Source: Martinezella lusitana (GTDB lineage Bacteria; Pseudomonadota; Alphaproteobacteria; Rhizobiales; Rhizobiaceae). From it: a stretch of DNA of 64,000 nt. The stretch spans positions 124,001-188,000 of the forward strand of contig NZ_FMAF01000008.1 of the NCBI RefSeq assembly GCF_900094565.1, read 5' to 3'. Below the pieces are notes generated by a model, which saw only the letters and a program-made list of their open reading frames with translations, was not told the DNA's origin and did not search any database. The position numbers were made by a program, and so were the translations under genes. Positions 26,304 to 33,623 of this stretch are shown one piece after another; within the stretch, counting starts at the first letter, position 1, and the number at the start of each line of letters is the position of its first letter.

Positions 26304-26330
26304 ACCAACCGATAAGCGGAGAGAACGCAC

Positions 26331-27716
26331 ATGGCGGATTTCGATCTTGTTCTGCAGGGCACCGTGGTTTTGCCCGAGCGCATCGTGGAAGCGGGTTATG
26401 TCGCAGTCCGCGACGGCAGGATCGCCGAGATCGGCATCGGCGTGCCGCCGGCGGCGCGTGAGCGGCATCTGCTCGGCAAGGCGCTGATCCTGCCCGGCGC
26501 GATCGACGCACAGGTGCATTCGCTCTCGCAGAAGGATCAGGAGGATTTCATCTGGTCAACCCGCTCGGCAGCGGCCGGCGGCGTGACCACCATCGTCGAC
26601 ATGCCCTATGACGAAGGCAATCTGGTCTGCTCCGCCGCAGCGGTGAAAAAGAAGATCGATCATGCCTCGCCGCAGGCCCGCGTCGATTTCGCCCTCTATG
26701 GCACGATCGACCCGGAAGAAGGCCCGGCGCGCATCGCCGAAATGGTCGAGGCCGGCGTCGCGGCCTTCAAGTTCTCCACCTTCGGCACGGACCCCAAGCG
26801 TTTCCCGCGCATCCCGCCTGCCCTGCTCGACGCCTGCTTTGCGGCGATCGCGCCGACCGGGCTGACCGCGGGCGTGCACAATGAGGATGACGAAGCCGTT
26901 CGGACCTACATGGAGCAGGTGAAAGCCAGCGGCGTGACAGACTATCGCGCCCATGGGCTCTCGCGGCCGCCGATCACCGAGCTGCTTGCCATGCACACGA
27001 TCTTCGAGACGGGCGCCGACACCGGCTGCCCGGCCCATGTCGTGCACTGCTCGCTCGGCCGCGGCTACGACATCGCGCGTGCCTATCGCCGCGACGGCTT
27101 CGAGGCGACGGTTGAATGCTGCATCCACTATCTGACGCTCGACGAGGAAAACGATGTTCGACGCCTCGGCGGTAAGGCGAAAATAAATCCGCCGATCCGC
27201 CCGCGCGCCGAAGTGGAAACCTTGTGGCGCAAGGTGGCGGAAGGCAATGTCTGGCTGGTTTCGACCGACCACGTCAGCTGGTCGGAAAACCGCAAGAACA
27301 ATCCGGATATGCTGGCGAATGCTTCCGGCGTGCCGGGACTGGAGGTCATGGTGCCGCTCTTCGTAAAGGGTGCTCTGGAGCGCGGCGTGCCACTGACCTG
27401 GGCGGCGAAGCTCATGGCGGAAAATCCGGCCAGGCACTTCCGCCTCGACCATATCAAGGGCGCACTGACACCGGGCAAGGATGCCGATATCGTCGTGCTG
27501 GAACCGCGCGAGATGATCTATGACGCAGCGGCAAGCGGCAACAACGTCGTCGGCTGGAGCCCCTATCATGGCATCCGCCTGCCCTGGACGGTATCCGCCG
27601 CTTACCTTAGAGGCAGAAAGATTACCGAGGGACAGAAGGTGTTGGCCGAACCCGGCTCCGGCAGCTTCGTGCGTCCCTTGCCTCGCCAAATCTTTGCCGG
27701 AGAAGCCGCCCGATGA
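26331..27716 (+). CDS. Cyclic amidohydrolase, hydantoinase/allantoinase family
   Basis: A 461-residue metal-dependent TIM-barrel amidohydrolase of the dihydropyrimidinase/allantoinase group. Metal-site positions are recognisable: Lys147 in AAFKFSTFG (carboxylated in the family), His183 in GVHNEDD, His239 in HVVHCSLG and Asp313 in STDHVS. Unusually, the first HxH ligand pair is DAQVH (residues 59-63), so Gln61 replaces the first His. In the proposed pathway it would open the ring of hydantoin-5-propionate to N-carbamoylglutamate. It starts 27 bp after the lyase gene, and its stop overlaps the carbamoylase start by 4 bp. Without context it would be called allantoinase-like. Confidence 0.75.
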   Translation: MADFDLVLQGTVVLPERIVEAGYVAVRDGRIAEIGIGVPPAARERHLLGKALILPGAIDAQVHSLSQKDQEDFIWSTRSAAAGGVTTIVDMPYDEGNLVCSAAAVKKKIDHASPQARVDFALYGTIDPEEGPARIAEMVEAGVAAFKFSTFGTDPKRFPRIPPALLDACFAAIAPTGLTAGVHNEDDEAVRTYMEQVKASGVTDYRAHGLSRPPITELLAMHTIFETGADTGCPAHVVHCSLGRGYDIARAYRRDGFEATVECCIHYLTLDEENDVRRLGGKAKINPPIRPRAEVETLWRKVAEGNVWLVSTDHVSWSENRKNNPDMLANASGVPGLEVMVPLFVKGALERGVPLTWAAKLMAENPARHFRLDHIKGALTPGKDADIVVLEPREMIYDAAASGNNVVGWSPYHGIRLPWTVSAAYLRGRKITEGQKVLAEPGSGSFVRPLPRQIFAGEAAR

Positions 27717-28987
27717 ACCAACTGAAGCGCCACAACCTGCCCGTCAACGCCGACCGCATCGCCGAGGACATCGACGCGCTGGCCGGCATTACCGAGCCCG
27801 GGCACCCCTGGACACGCCGGGCCTTCTCACCGCTCTTTCTGGAAGGCCGCGCTTACATCGAGGCGCGCATGAAGGCAGCCGGGCTGGAGACGCGCATCGA
27901 CGCCGGCGGCAACCTGATCGGCAGGCGCGCCGGCGCAAAACCCGGCCTCGGTACGATCCTTGTGGGATCGCATTCCGACACCGTTCCCGATGGCGGCCGG
28001 TTCGACGGCATTGCCGGCACGATCGCGGCGCTGGAAGTCGCCCGCTCCCTGAAGGGTCGCGATATCCAGCTGGACCACGATCTGGAGATCGTCGATTTCC
28101 TGGCGGAGGAAGTCAGCATCTTCGGCGTCTCCTGCATCGGCAGCCGCGGCATGACCGGGCAGATACCGGAGGCATGGCTCACCCGCACCAGCGGCGAGCG
28201 CACCCTTGCGCAGGGCATTGCGGAAGTCGGCGGCGATCCCGCCGTGCTGCTCGCGCAGAAACGTCCCGATCTCGCCGGCTTCCTCGAACTGCACATCGAG
28301 CAGGGCCCCGTGCTGGAAGCCGAGAACAAGGATATCGGCATCGTCACCGCGATTGCCGGCATCACCCGCATCGAAATCACCGTCGAAGGCCGCGCCGACC
28401 ATGCCGGCACGACGCCGATGGATCGCCGTGCCGATGCGCTTGTCGCAGCTTCCCAGCTTGTGCTCGATATCAGGGAGCGGGCGGCCGAGCAGGCGAAGAC
28501 GCCAGGCCATTTTGCGGCCACGGTCGGCGAATTCCGCATCGAGCCGAATGCCGCCAATGTCGTGCCGTCTAAGGTGGTGCTGCTGATCGACGGCCGTGCC
28601 GAAATTCGCGGCGACATGGAACAGTTCCTGACCTGGATCGATGGCGCGGTGCAAAAGATAGCGACGGCTTACGGTGTGACGATCAAGCCACCTGTCCGCG
28701 TCTCAGACAATTTTCCGACGCCGGGCGATCCGAACCTGCTCGAAACGCTCGAGCGCGCTTGTGAAACCGTCGGCGCCAAGCATCGCCGCATGGCCTCGGG
28801 CGCCGGTCACGATACCGCCTGGATCGCCAAGGTCGCGCCTGCCGCCATGATCTTCGTGCCCTGCAAGGAAGGCCGCAGCCACTGCGCCGAGGAATGGGCC
28901 GAGAATGACGATATCGCCATGGGCGCCGCCGTGCTCTTCGAAGCCGTGCGCGACATGGATAAAAGCCTCAAACAGAACCGGGAGTAG
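27713..28987 (+). CDS. M20-family Zn-dependent hydrolase (N-carbamoyl-amino-acid hydrolase type)
   Basis: A 424-residue enzyme of the hydantoinase/carbamoylase (AllC/HyuC/AmaB) branch of peptidase family M20. Metal-ligand motifs are GSHSDTVPDGGRFDG (His87, Asp98), AEE (near 131-133), LHIEQGPVLE (His194) and GRSHCAEEW near the C-terminus. The lid domain carries DHAGTTPMDRR. These enzymes release CO2 and ammonia from N-carbamoyl amino acids or allantoate. Here the likely substrate is N-carbamoyl-L-glutamate, yielding glutamate as the last step of the cluster. The ATGA overlap with the amidohydrolase gene shows coupling. Confidence 0.8.
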   Translation: MNQLKRHNLPVNADRIAEDIDALAGITEPGHPWTRRAFSPLFLEGRAYIEARMKAAGLETRIDAGGNLIGRRAGAKPGLGTILVGSHSDTVPDGGRFDGIAGTIAALEVARSLKGRDIQLDHDLEIVDFLAEEVSIFGVSCIGSRGMTGQIPEAWLTRTSGERTLAQGIAEVGGDPAVLLAQKRPDLAGFLELHIEQGPVLEAENKDIGIVTAIAGITRIEITVEGRADHAGTTPMDRRADALVAASQLVLDIRERAAEQAKTPGHFAATVGEFRIEPNAANVVPSKVVLLIDGRAEIRGDMEQFLTWIDGAVQKIATAYGVTIKPPVRVSDNFPTPGDPNLLETLERACETVGAKHRRMASGAGHDTAWIAKVAPAAMIFVPCKEGRSHCAEEWAENDDIAMGAAVLFEAVRDMDKSLKQNRE

Positions 28988-28990
28988 CCA

Positions 28991-30091
28991 ATGGGACGCG
29001 TACTCGTTGCCAAGGATGTGGAAGCGGCCGTCAAGGGTGGTTCCGTTTATGCCGCCGGTGGCGGCGGCTGGGCCGATCACGGCCGCATGCTCGGCTATGC
29101 CGCAGTCAATGTCGGCAAGCCGGAGCTGGTGTCGATCGACGAGCTTAACGACAATGACTGGATCGCGACGGCAGCCGCCATCGGCGCGCCGGCCTCCACG
29201 ACCCCCTGGGAAATGCAGGGCATAGACTACGTCAAGGCAGCGCAGCTACTCCAGGACGAACTCGGCGAAAAGCTCTCCGGCCTGATCATCGGCCAGAACG
29301 GTAAGTCGTCGACGCTGAACGGCTGGCTGCCGTCGGCCATCCTGGGCACCAAGGTGGTGGATGCGGTCGGCGATATCCGCGCCCATCCCACAGGCGACAT
29401 GGGGTCGATCGGCATGGCAGGTTCGCCCGAGCAGATGATCCAGACCGCTGTCGGCGGCAATCGCGCCGAGAACCGCTATATCGAACTCGTGGTGAAGGGT
29501 GCGACGGCGAAGATCTCGCCGATCCTGCGCGCGGCTTCCGACCAATCCGGCGGCTTCATCGCCTCCTGCCGCAACCCGCTGCGCGCCTCCTATGTCCGCA
29601 CGCATGCGGCGCTGGGCGGCATCTCCATGGCGCTCTCGCTTGGCGAGGCTATCATCGAGGCGGAAAAGAAGGGCGGCAGCGCCGTCATCGACGCCATCTG
29701 CAAGACGACCGGTGGCCATATCCTTGCCGAGGGCACGATCACCAGGAAGGATGTTGTCTATACGAAGGAAGCCTTCGATATCGGCACCATCGCGGTCGGC
29801 TCCGGCGAGAAGGCCGTGGTCATGCATGTGATGAACGAATACATGGCCGTCGAAGATACCAATGGTAAGCGCCTCGCGACATTCCCCTCCGTCATCACCA
29901 CGCTCTCGCCGGAAGGCGAGCCCTTGAGCGTCGGCCAATTGCATGAGGGGATGAACGTCTTCATCCTGCATGTGCCGATGGACATCATTCCGCTTTCCGC
30001 CAGCGTGCTCGACCCCACCGTCTACCCTTCCGTCGAAAAGGCGATGGGGATCGAGATCGCGAAATACGCCTTGGCGGGCAAGAAGAGCTGA
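28991..30091 (+). CDS. DUF917-domain protein, probable thiohydantoin desulfurase
   Basis: A 366-residue soluble protein of the DUF917 family. The glycine-rich start AAGGGGWADHGRMLGY, the IGAPASTTPWEM segment, and a C-terminal beta-rich domain (AEGTITRKDVVYTKEAFDIGTIAVG) are typical. From memory, the Pfam entry has been renamed after an S-methyl thiohydantoin desulfurase activity. Work on ergothioneine breakdown describes a new enzyme type that removes sulfur from a thiohydantoin between the urocanase-like and hydantoinase steps. It starts 3 bp after the carbamoylase stop. Whether the substrate is the free or S-methylated thiohydantoin is open. Confidence 0.7.
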   Translation: MGRVLVAKDVEAAVKGGSVYAAGGGGWADHGRMLGYAAVNVGKPELVSIDELNDNDWIATAAAIGAPASTTPWEMQGIDYVKAAQLLQDELGEKLSGLIIGQNGKSSTLNGWLPSAILGTKVVDAVGDIRAHPTGDMGSIGMAGSPEQMIQTAVGGNRAENRYIELVVKGATAKISPILRAASDQSGGFIASCRNPLRASYVRTHAALGGISMALSLGEAIIEAEKKGGSAVIDAICKTTGGHILAEGTITRKDVVYTKEAFDIGTIAVGSGEKAVVMHVMNEYMAVEDTNGKRLATFPSVITTLSPEGEPLSVGQLHEGMNVFILHVPMDIIPLSASVLDPTVYPSVEKAMGIEIAKYALAGKKS

Positions 30092-30108
30092 GGAGCGCGG
30101 AGGCTTAA

Positions 30109-30438
30109 ATGGCCCGTGACGCCGGTCTCGAAGAATTGCTGAGAGAAGAGCTCGGGCAGCGGCCCGGGCTTAGCGAGAAAGCGATGTTCGGCGGCTGGGC
30201 CTTTCTGCTCAACGGCCACCTCCTTTGCGGCGCGCGCGAAGACGGTCTGCTGATACGCCTCGGCAAGGGCAACGACGCCTGGGCGCTGGAGCTGCACGAC
30301 ATCAAGCCCATGCTGTCAGGTGGCCGTGAAATACAGGGCTGGGTGCGCGCCGGGCCGGAAGCCTATGGCAACGACATGCTGCGCAAGCGGCTGCTTCTTG
30401 CCGCGCTGGACTTCGTCGAAGGCCTGCCGCCGAAATGA
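30109..30438 (+). CDS. TfoX/Sxy N-terminal domain protein
   Basis: A 109-residue protein with the TfoX N-terminal pattern: KAMFGGWAFLLNGHLLCGAREDGLLIRLG (split here as KAMFGGWAF and CGAREDGLLIRLG) and a short C-terminal helix. In gammaproteobacteria TfoX/Sxy activates competence, but small stand-alone N-domain proteins like this are common in alphaproteobacteria and have no known role. It follows the DUF917 gene by 17 bp on the same strand, so it is likely co-transcribed with the catabolic genes. No part in the chemistry is obvious, and it may be a passenger. Confidence 0.82.
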   Translation: MARDAGLEELLREELGQRPGLSEKAMFGGWAFLLNGHLLCGAREDGLLIRLGKGNDAWALELHDIKPMLSGGREIQGWVRAGPEAYGNDMLRKRLLLAALDFVEGLPPK

Positions 30439-30454
30439 ATGACTATCGGCGCCG

Positions 30455-30505
30455 CCCTCTTCTCCCCAGCGGGGAGAAGATGCCCGTCAGGACAGATGAG
30501 GGGTG
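30455..30505 (+). repeat. RIME-like palindromic repeat, copy 2
   Basis: TTCTCCCC-AGC-GGGGAGAA forms the first stem, followed by ATGCCCGTCAGGACAGATGAGGGG. The unit has the same architecture and orientation as the copy at 15081-15131 but is more diverged. It lies in the 200-bp gap between the TfoX-like and urocanase-like genes and faces copy 3. Confidence 0.7.
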
Positions 30506-30559
30506 AGCGACGAAGGAGTGAACGTCTGAGGGAGAAGCAAAGACGGCATATGCCGCACT

Positions 30560-30610
30560 ACCCCCTCATCCGACCCTTCGGGCCACCTTCTCCCTAGCGG
30601 GGAGAAGGAG
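30560..30610 (-). repeat. RIME-like palindromic repeat, copy 3 (inverted)
   Basis: Read on the minus strand, this unit nearly matches copy 1: CTCCTTCTCCCC, then GGAGAAG, GGCCCGAAGGGTCGG and ATGAGGGGG. It is inverted relative to copy 2, about 54 bases away, giving a two-unit mosaic. It ends about 28 bases before the urocanase-like start at 30639. Confidence 0.75.
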
Positions 30611-30638
30611 AACCACCAAACCAGAGGTAAGAGCAACC

Positions 30639-32300
30639 ATGCCGAAAGCCAATCCACGTCATCCGAAATTCCCTATACCGGGCGGTCCGGAGCTGCGCGC
30701 CAAGGGCTGGCGGCAGGAAGCGTTGCTGCGCCTGCTCGAAAACGTGCTCTCTGTCGGCGAAGATCCGGACAACCTCGTCGTCTATGCCGCGCTCGGCAAG
30801 GCGGCGCGCAACTGGGCGGCGCACAAGGGCATCGTCAAGGCCCTGACCGAGATGGATGAGAATCAGACGCTGCTCATTCAATCCGGTAAGCCGATCGGGC
30901 TGGTGCGCACGCATGACAAGGCGCCGCTGGTCATCATGGCGAATTGCAACATCGTCGGGCAGTGGGCGAAGGCGGAAGTCTTCTATGAACTGCAGCGCAA
31001 AGGCCTGATCTGCTGGGGCGGTCTGACGGCCGGCGCCTGGCAATATATCGGCAGCCAGGGCGTCATCCAGGGCACCTACGAAATCTTCATGCGCATCGCC
31101 GAGCGCCGCTTCGGCGGCGATCTTTTCGGCCGCTTCGTTTTGACTGCCGGGCTTGGCGGCATGGGTGGCGCGCAGCCGCTGGCGGGCCGCATGGCGGGTG
31201 CTGCCATCCTCTGTGTCGATATCGACGCAGAGCGGGCGAAGAAGCGCCAGGAGATCGGCTATCTGCAGGAGATCGCGCCGGACCTCGATTCCGCGCTGGC
31301 GATGATCGATGCTGCGGTCAAGGAGAAGCGGGCGCTCTCGGTCGGCCTCGTCGGCAACGCCGCGGAGATCTATCCCGAGATCGCAAGGCGCGGCATCGTG
31401 CCCGATATCGTCACCGACCAGACATCGGCCCATGACCTCGTCTATGGCTATGTGCCGAAGGGCATGAGCCTGCAACAGGTCAAAGACCTGCGCGACGACG
31501 GCCAGGGCCAGCTCATGGCGGCAAGCCGCGCCTCGATCGTCGAGCATGTGAAGGCCATGCTCGATTTCCAGAGACAAGGCTCGGAAGTCTTCGACAACGG
31601 CAACCTGATCCGCACCCAGGCGAAGGAAGGCGGCGTGGCGAATGCCTTCGATATCCCGATCTTCACCGAAGCCTATCTGCGTCCGCTCTTCTGCCGCGCC
31701 ATCGGCCCCTTCCGCTGGATGGCGCTTTCGGGCGAGGAAAGCGATATCGCCCGCATCGACGACCTGCTGCTGGAAATGTTCCCGGACAACAAGATCGTCA
31801 CCAACTGGATCCGCCTTGCCCGCGAGCACGTGCCCTTCGAGGGGTTGCCGGCGCGTATTGCATGGCTCGGCCATGGCGAACGCACGGCACTTGCCCGGCG
31901 CGTCAACGAGCTTGTGGCAAGCGGCGAGCTGAAAGGCCCGATCGCCTTTTCGCGCGACCATCTCGACGCCGGCGCGATGGCACATCCGAACATCATGACT
32001 GAAGGCATGAAGGACGGCTCCGACGCTATCGCCGACTGGCCGTTGATCGACGCCATGATGCTCTGCTCGTCCATGGCCGATCTCGTGGTCGTCCATTCCG
32101 GCGGCGGCGGCTATGCCGGCTACATGACGAGCTGCGGCGTTACCGTGGTTGCCGATGGCACGCCGGCCGCCGACGAGCGGCTCGACCACGCGCTCACCAA
32201 CGACACGGCGCTCGGCGTCATGCGCTATGCCGACGCGGGCTATGAGGAGGCCCTGGACGAAGTGGCGAAAAAGGATGTGCCCTATATCCGTCTTGGATGA
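30639..32300 (+). CDS. Urocanase-family hydratase, probable thiourocanate hydratase
   Basis: A 553-residue NAD-dependent urocanase homologue, close to HutU length (about 555). Family segments are clear: GKAARNW, SGKPIGLVRTH, TAGAWQYIGSQGVIQGTYE, GGMGGAQPLAGRM in the NAD site, DQTSAHD, FDNGNLIR, and YLRPLFCRAIGPFRWMALSG with the conserved Cys. Near the C-terminus classical urocanases have HHGGG, whereas here it is HSGGGG (about 486-491). This divergence, the adjacent MIO-less lyase and the absence of hutI, hutG or hutC suggest thiourocanate rather than urocanate as substrate. It may have its own promoter, because a RIME pair separates it from the upstream genes. Confidence 0.75.
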   Translation: MPKANPRHPKFPIPGGPELRAKGWRQEALLRLLENVLSVGEDPDNLVVYAALGKAARNWAAHKGIVKALTEMDENQTLLIQSGKPIGLVRTHDKAPLVIMANCNIVGQWAKAEVFYELQRKGLICWGGLTAGAWQYIGSQGVIQGTYEIFMRIAERRFGGDLFGRFVLTAGLGGMGGAQPLAGRMAGAAILCVDIDAERAKKRQEIGYLQEIAPDLDSALAMIDAAVKEKRALSVGLVGNAAEIYPEIARRGIVPDIVTDQTSAHDLVYGYVPKGMSLQQVKDLRDDGQGQLMAASRASIVEHVKAMLDFQRQGSEVFDNGNLIRTQAKEGGVANAFDIPIFTEAYLRPLFCRAIGPFRWMALSGEESDIARIDDLLLEMFPDNKIVTNWIRLAREHVPFEGLPARIAWLGHGERTALARRVNELVASGELKGPIAFSRDHLDAGAMAHPNIMTEGMKDGSDAIADWPLIDAMMLCSSMADLVVVHSGGGGYAGYMTSCGVTVVADGTPAADERLDHALTNDTALGVMRYADAGYEEALDEVAKKDVPYIRLG

Positions 32301-32359
32301 GCACATCTGTTCTTCGGAACAGTGACCGACTATGGTCCCGGGCAATTCGAAATGACCTG

Positions 32360-32412
32360 TTTTACACGCAACTCCGGGCGGAAGACCGCCACACACTTTT
32401 CCTGGAATTGCT
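32360..32412 (-). repeat. Partial copy of the 105-bp double-hairpin repeat
   Basis: Read on the minus strand, it aligns with the first half of the repeats at 33093-33197 and 37217-37321 (AGCAATTCCAGGAAAAGTG and on). Only the GCATTCCAG hairpin half remains, with several mismatches. It ends 3 bases before the GGAG ribosome-binding site of the next gene. Confidence 0.65.
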
Positions 32413-32426
32413 TTGGAGAGTTGCCC

Positions 32427-33095
32427 GTGATCCCCTGGACCCTGCTCGACACTGCGAAAATCCCCGGCGGCGGCGAGCTGCGGCTGAAGCAGCGCGGCCA
32501 GGAATTTTCCATCATGCTCGGCACCAACGAGCTGATGAACAGCCGCCTCAGCGGCTCGGAACGCGCGCTTGCCACGCTCTCCTGCGAAAAGATCAAGGCC
32601 CGGAAAGCGCCGCATGTGCTGATCGGCGGCCTCGGCATGGGGTTTACCTTGCGTGCGGCCCTCGGCGAGTTGGGTGCGGACGCCAAGGTGACGGTCGCGG
32701 AACTGGTTCCGGCCGTCGTTGCCTGGGCGCGCGGACCGATGGCCACCGTGTTCGACGGCTGCCTCGACGATCCGCGCGTTGCCATTCACGAAGGCGATGT
32801 GCGCCCGCTCATCGGTACCGCAAAGGCGGTCTATGACGCCATCCTCCTCGATGTCGACAATGGTCCTGACGGCATCACGCAGGAGGCCAATGACGGCCTC
32901 TACGATTATCGGGGCCTCAAGGCCGCCCATAATGCGCTGCGCCCGAGCGGCATTCTCGCCGTTTGGTCTTCCGGACCCGACGAACGCTTCACACGGCGCC
33001 TGCGCGATAGCGGCTTTGCCGCTGAGGTGGTCAACACCCGCGCCAATGGCAAGAGCGGCGCGCGTCACGTTATTTGGCTGGCGACGAAAGCCTAG
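32427..33095 (+). CDS. SAM-dependent methyltransferase-like protein (spermidine synthase fold)
   Basis: A 222-residue class I methyltransferase-fold protein related to the spermidine synthase superfamily. The nucleotide loop LIGGLGMGFTL (near 70-80), the acidic VTVAELVP strand, IHEGDVRPL, and DAILLDVDNGPDG (motif IV-like) are visible. Its substrate is unknown. The frame is open to 32322, but that part is the degenerate repeat. The GTG at 32427 has GGAG at 32415-32418 with 8-base spacing and is preferred. Its TAG stop is also the first three bases of a 105-bp repeat. It may belong to the catabolic cluster, 126 bp downstream of the urocanase gene. Confidence 0.75.
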   Translation: MIPWTLLDTAKIPGGGELRLKQRGQEFSIMLGTNELMNSRLSGSERALATLSCEKIKARKAPHVLIGGLGMGFTLRAALGELGADAKVTVAELVPAVVAWARGPMATVFDGCLDDPRVAIHEGDVRPLIGTAKAVYDAILLDVDNGPDGITQEANDGLYDYRGLKAAHNALRPSGILAVWSSGPDERFTRRLRDSGFAAEVVNTRANGKSGARHVIWLATKA

Positions 33096-33197
33096 AGCAT
33101 TTCCAGGAAAAGTGCGTAGCGGTTTTCCGTCTGGAATGCGTAAAGAAACAAAAGGATAGAGCATTTTCGCGATTCGAAGAAAAGCGAAAACGCTCTA
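33093..33197 (+). repeat. 105-bp double-hairpin repeat, copy A
   Basis: The unit begins TAGAGC and ends GCTCTA. Two long hairpins lie inside: GCATTTCCAG...CTGGAATGC with inner GGAAAA...TTTTCC, and AGAGCATTTTCGC...GCGAAAACGCTCT. A near-identical copy lies at 37217-37321. The first three bases, TAG, are the stop codon of the upstream methyltransferase-like gene. Confidence 0.85.
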
Positions 33198-33209
33198 GCT
33201 CCGCACCCA

Positions 33210-33623
33210 CTAAAGATAGCGCGTTTCCTCCGGCGCCTTGTCAAAACGATCGTCGCGGCCATCGAAATAGCCGACGGGAAGGGAGGCGAGCTCCTCGTCG
33301 GTGGCGTCATCCAGGCAGCTGATACTGACCGCATAGAACTTGCCGCCAAGCGCAGGGTTTTCGCCCCAGTTGAAAGAACTGACGCCGCAATTCTTGCAGA
33401 AAAGATGATGCAGGATGCGCGGGCCGAACTGATATTCACCGATGCTGTCTTCGCCCGAAACCAAGCGGAAATCGGCGGGTATTGCCACAGCCAGCCAATT
33501 GCGCTTCTTCTTGCAGATCGAGCAATTGCACTTGAAGGTGCCGCCCTGCAGGTCGAGATCGGCATCGTAGCTGACGGCGCCGCAATGGCAGCTTCCGTGA
33601 TAGGTCTTCTTCATCACACTCAT
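33210..33623 (-). CDS. GFA-family protein (second in window)
   Basis: A 137-residue Mss4-like zinc-binding protein of the glutathione-dependent formaldehyde-activating family. Zinc cysteines are in CHCGAVSY, CNCSICKKK and FCKNCGVSSF. The sequence differs clearly from the other GFA protein at 10315, so they are not recent duplicates. The start codon at 33623 overlaps the end of the SRPBCC gene by 4 bp; an in-frame ATG at 33614 is the alternative. It is the last gene of a leftward ArsR-SRPBCC-GFA set. Activity is unknown. Confidence 0.85.
   Translation of the reverse strand: MSVMKKTYHGSCHCGAVSYDADLDLQGGTFKCNCSICKKKRNWLAVAIPADFRLVSGEDSIGEYQFGPRILHHLFCKNCGVSSFNWGENPALGGKFYAVSISCLDDATDEELASLPVGYFDGRDDRFDKAPEETRYL

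Noticed and set aside
26331..28987. Allantoin degradation (allantoinase plus allantoate amidohydrolase).
   Set aside because: The families fit, but the surrounding lyase, urocanase-like and DUF917 genes and the altered metal ligand point to hydantoin-type substrates. No uricase or ureidoglycolate genes are nearby.
24720..32300. A classical histidine utilisation (hut) operon.
   Set aside because: The lyase lacks the MIO triad, the urocanase motif is altered, and hutI, hutG, hutF and hutC are absent. The DUF917 and hydantoinase genes are not part of hut.
30594..33164. An 856-codon open frame on the minus strand, antisense to the urocanase-like and methyltransferase-like genes.
   Set aside because: It is a shadow frame of GC-rich coding DNA. 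It runs through two repeats, has no recognisable domain, and the plus-strand genes have clear families and ribosome-binding sites.
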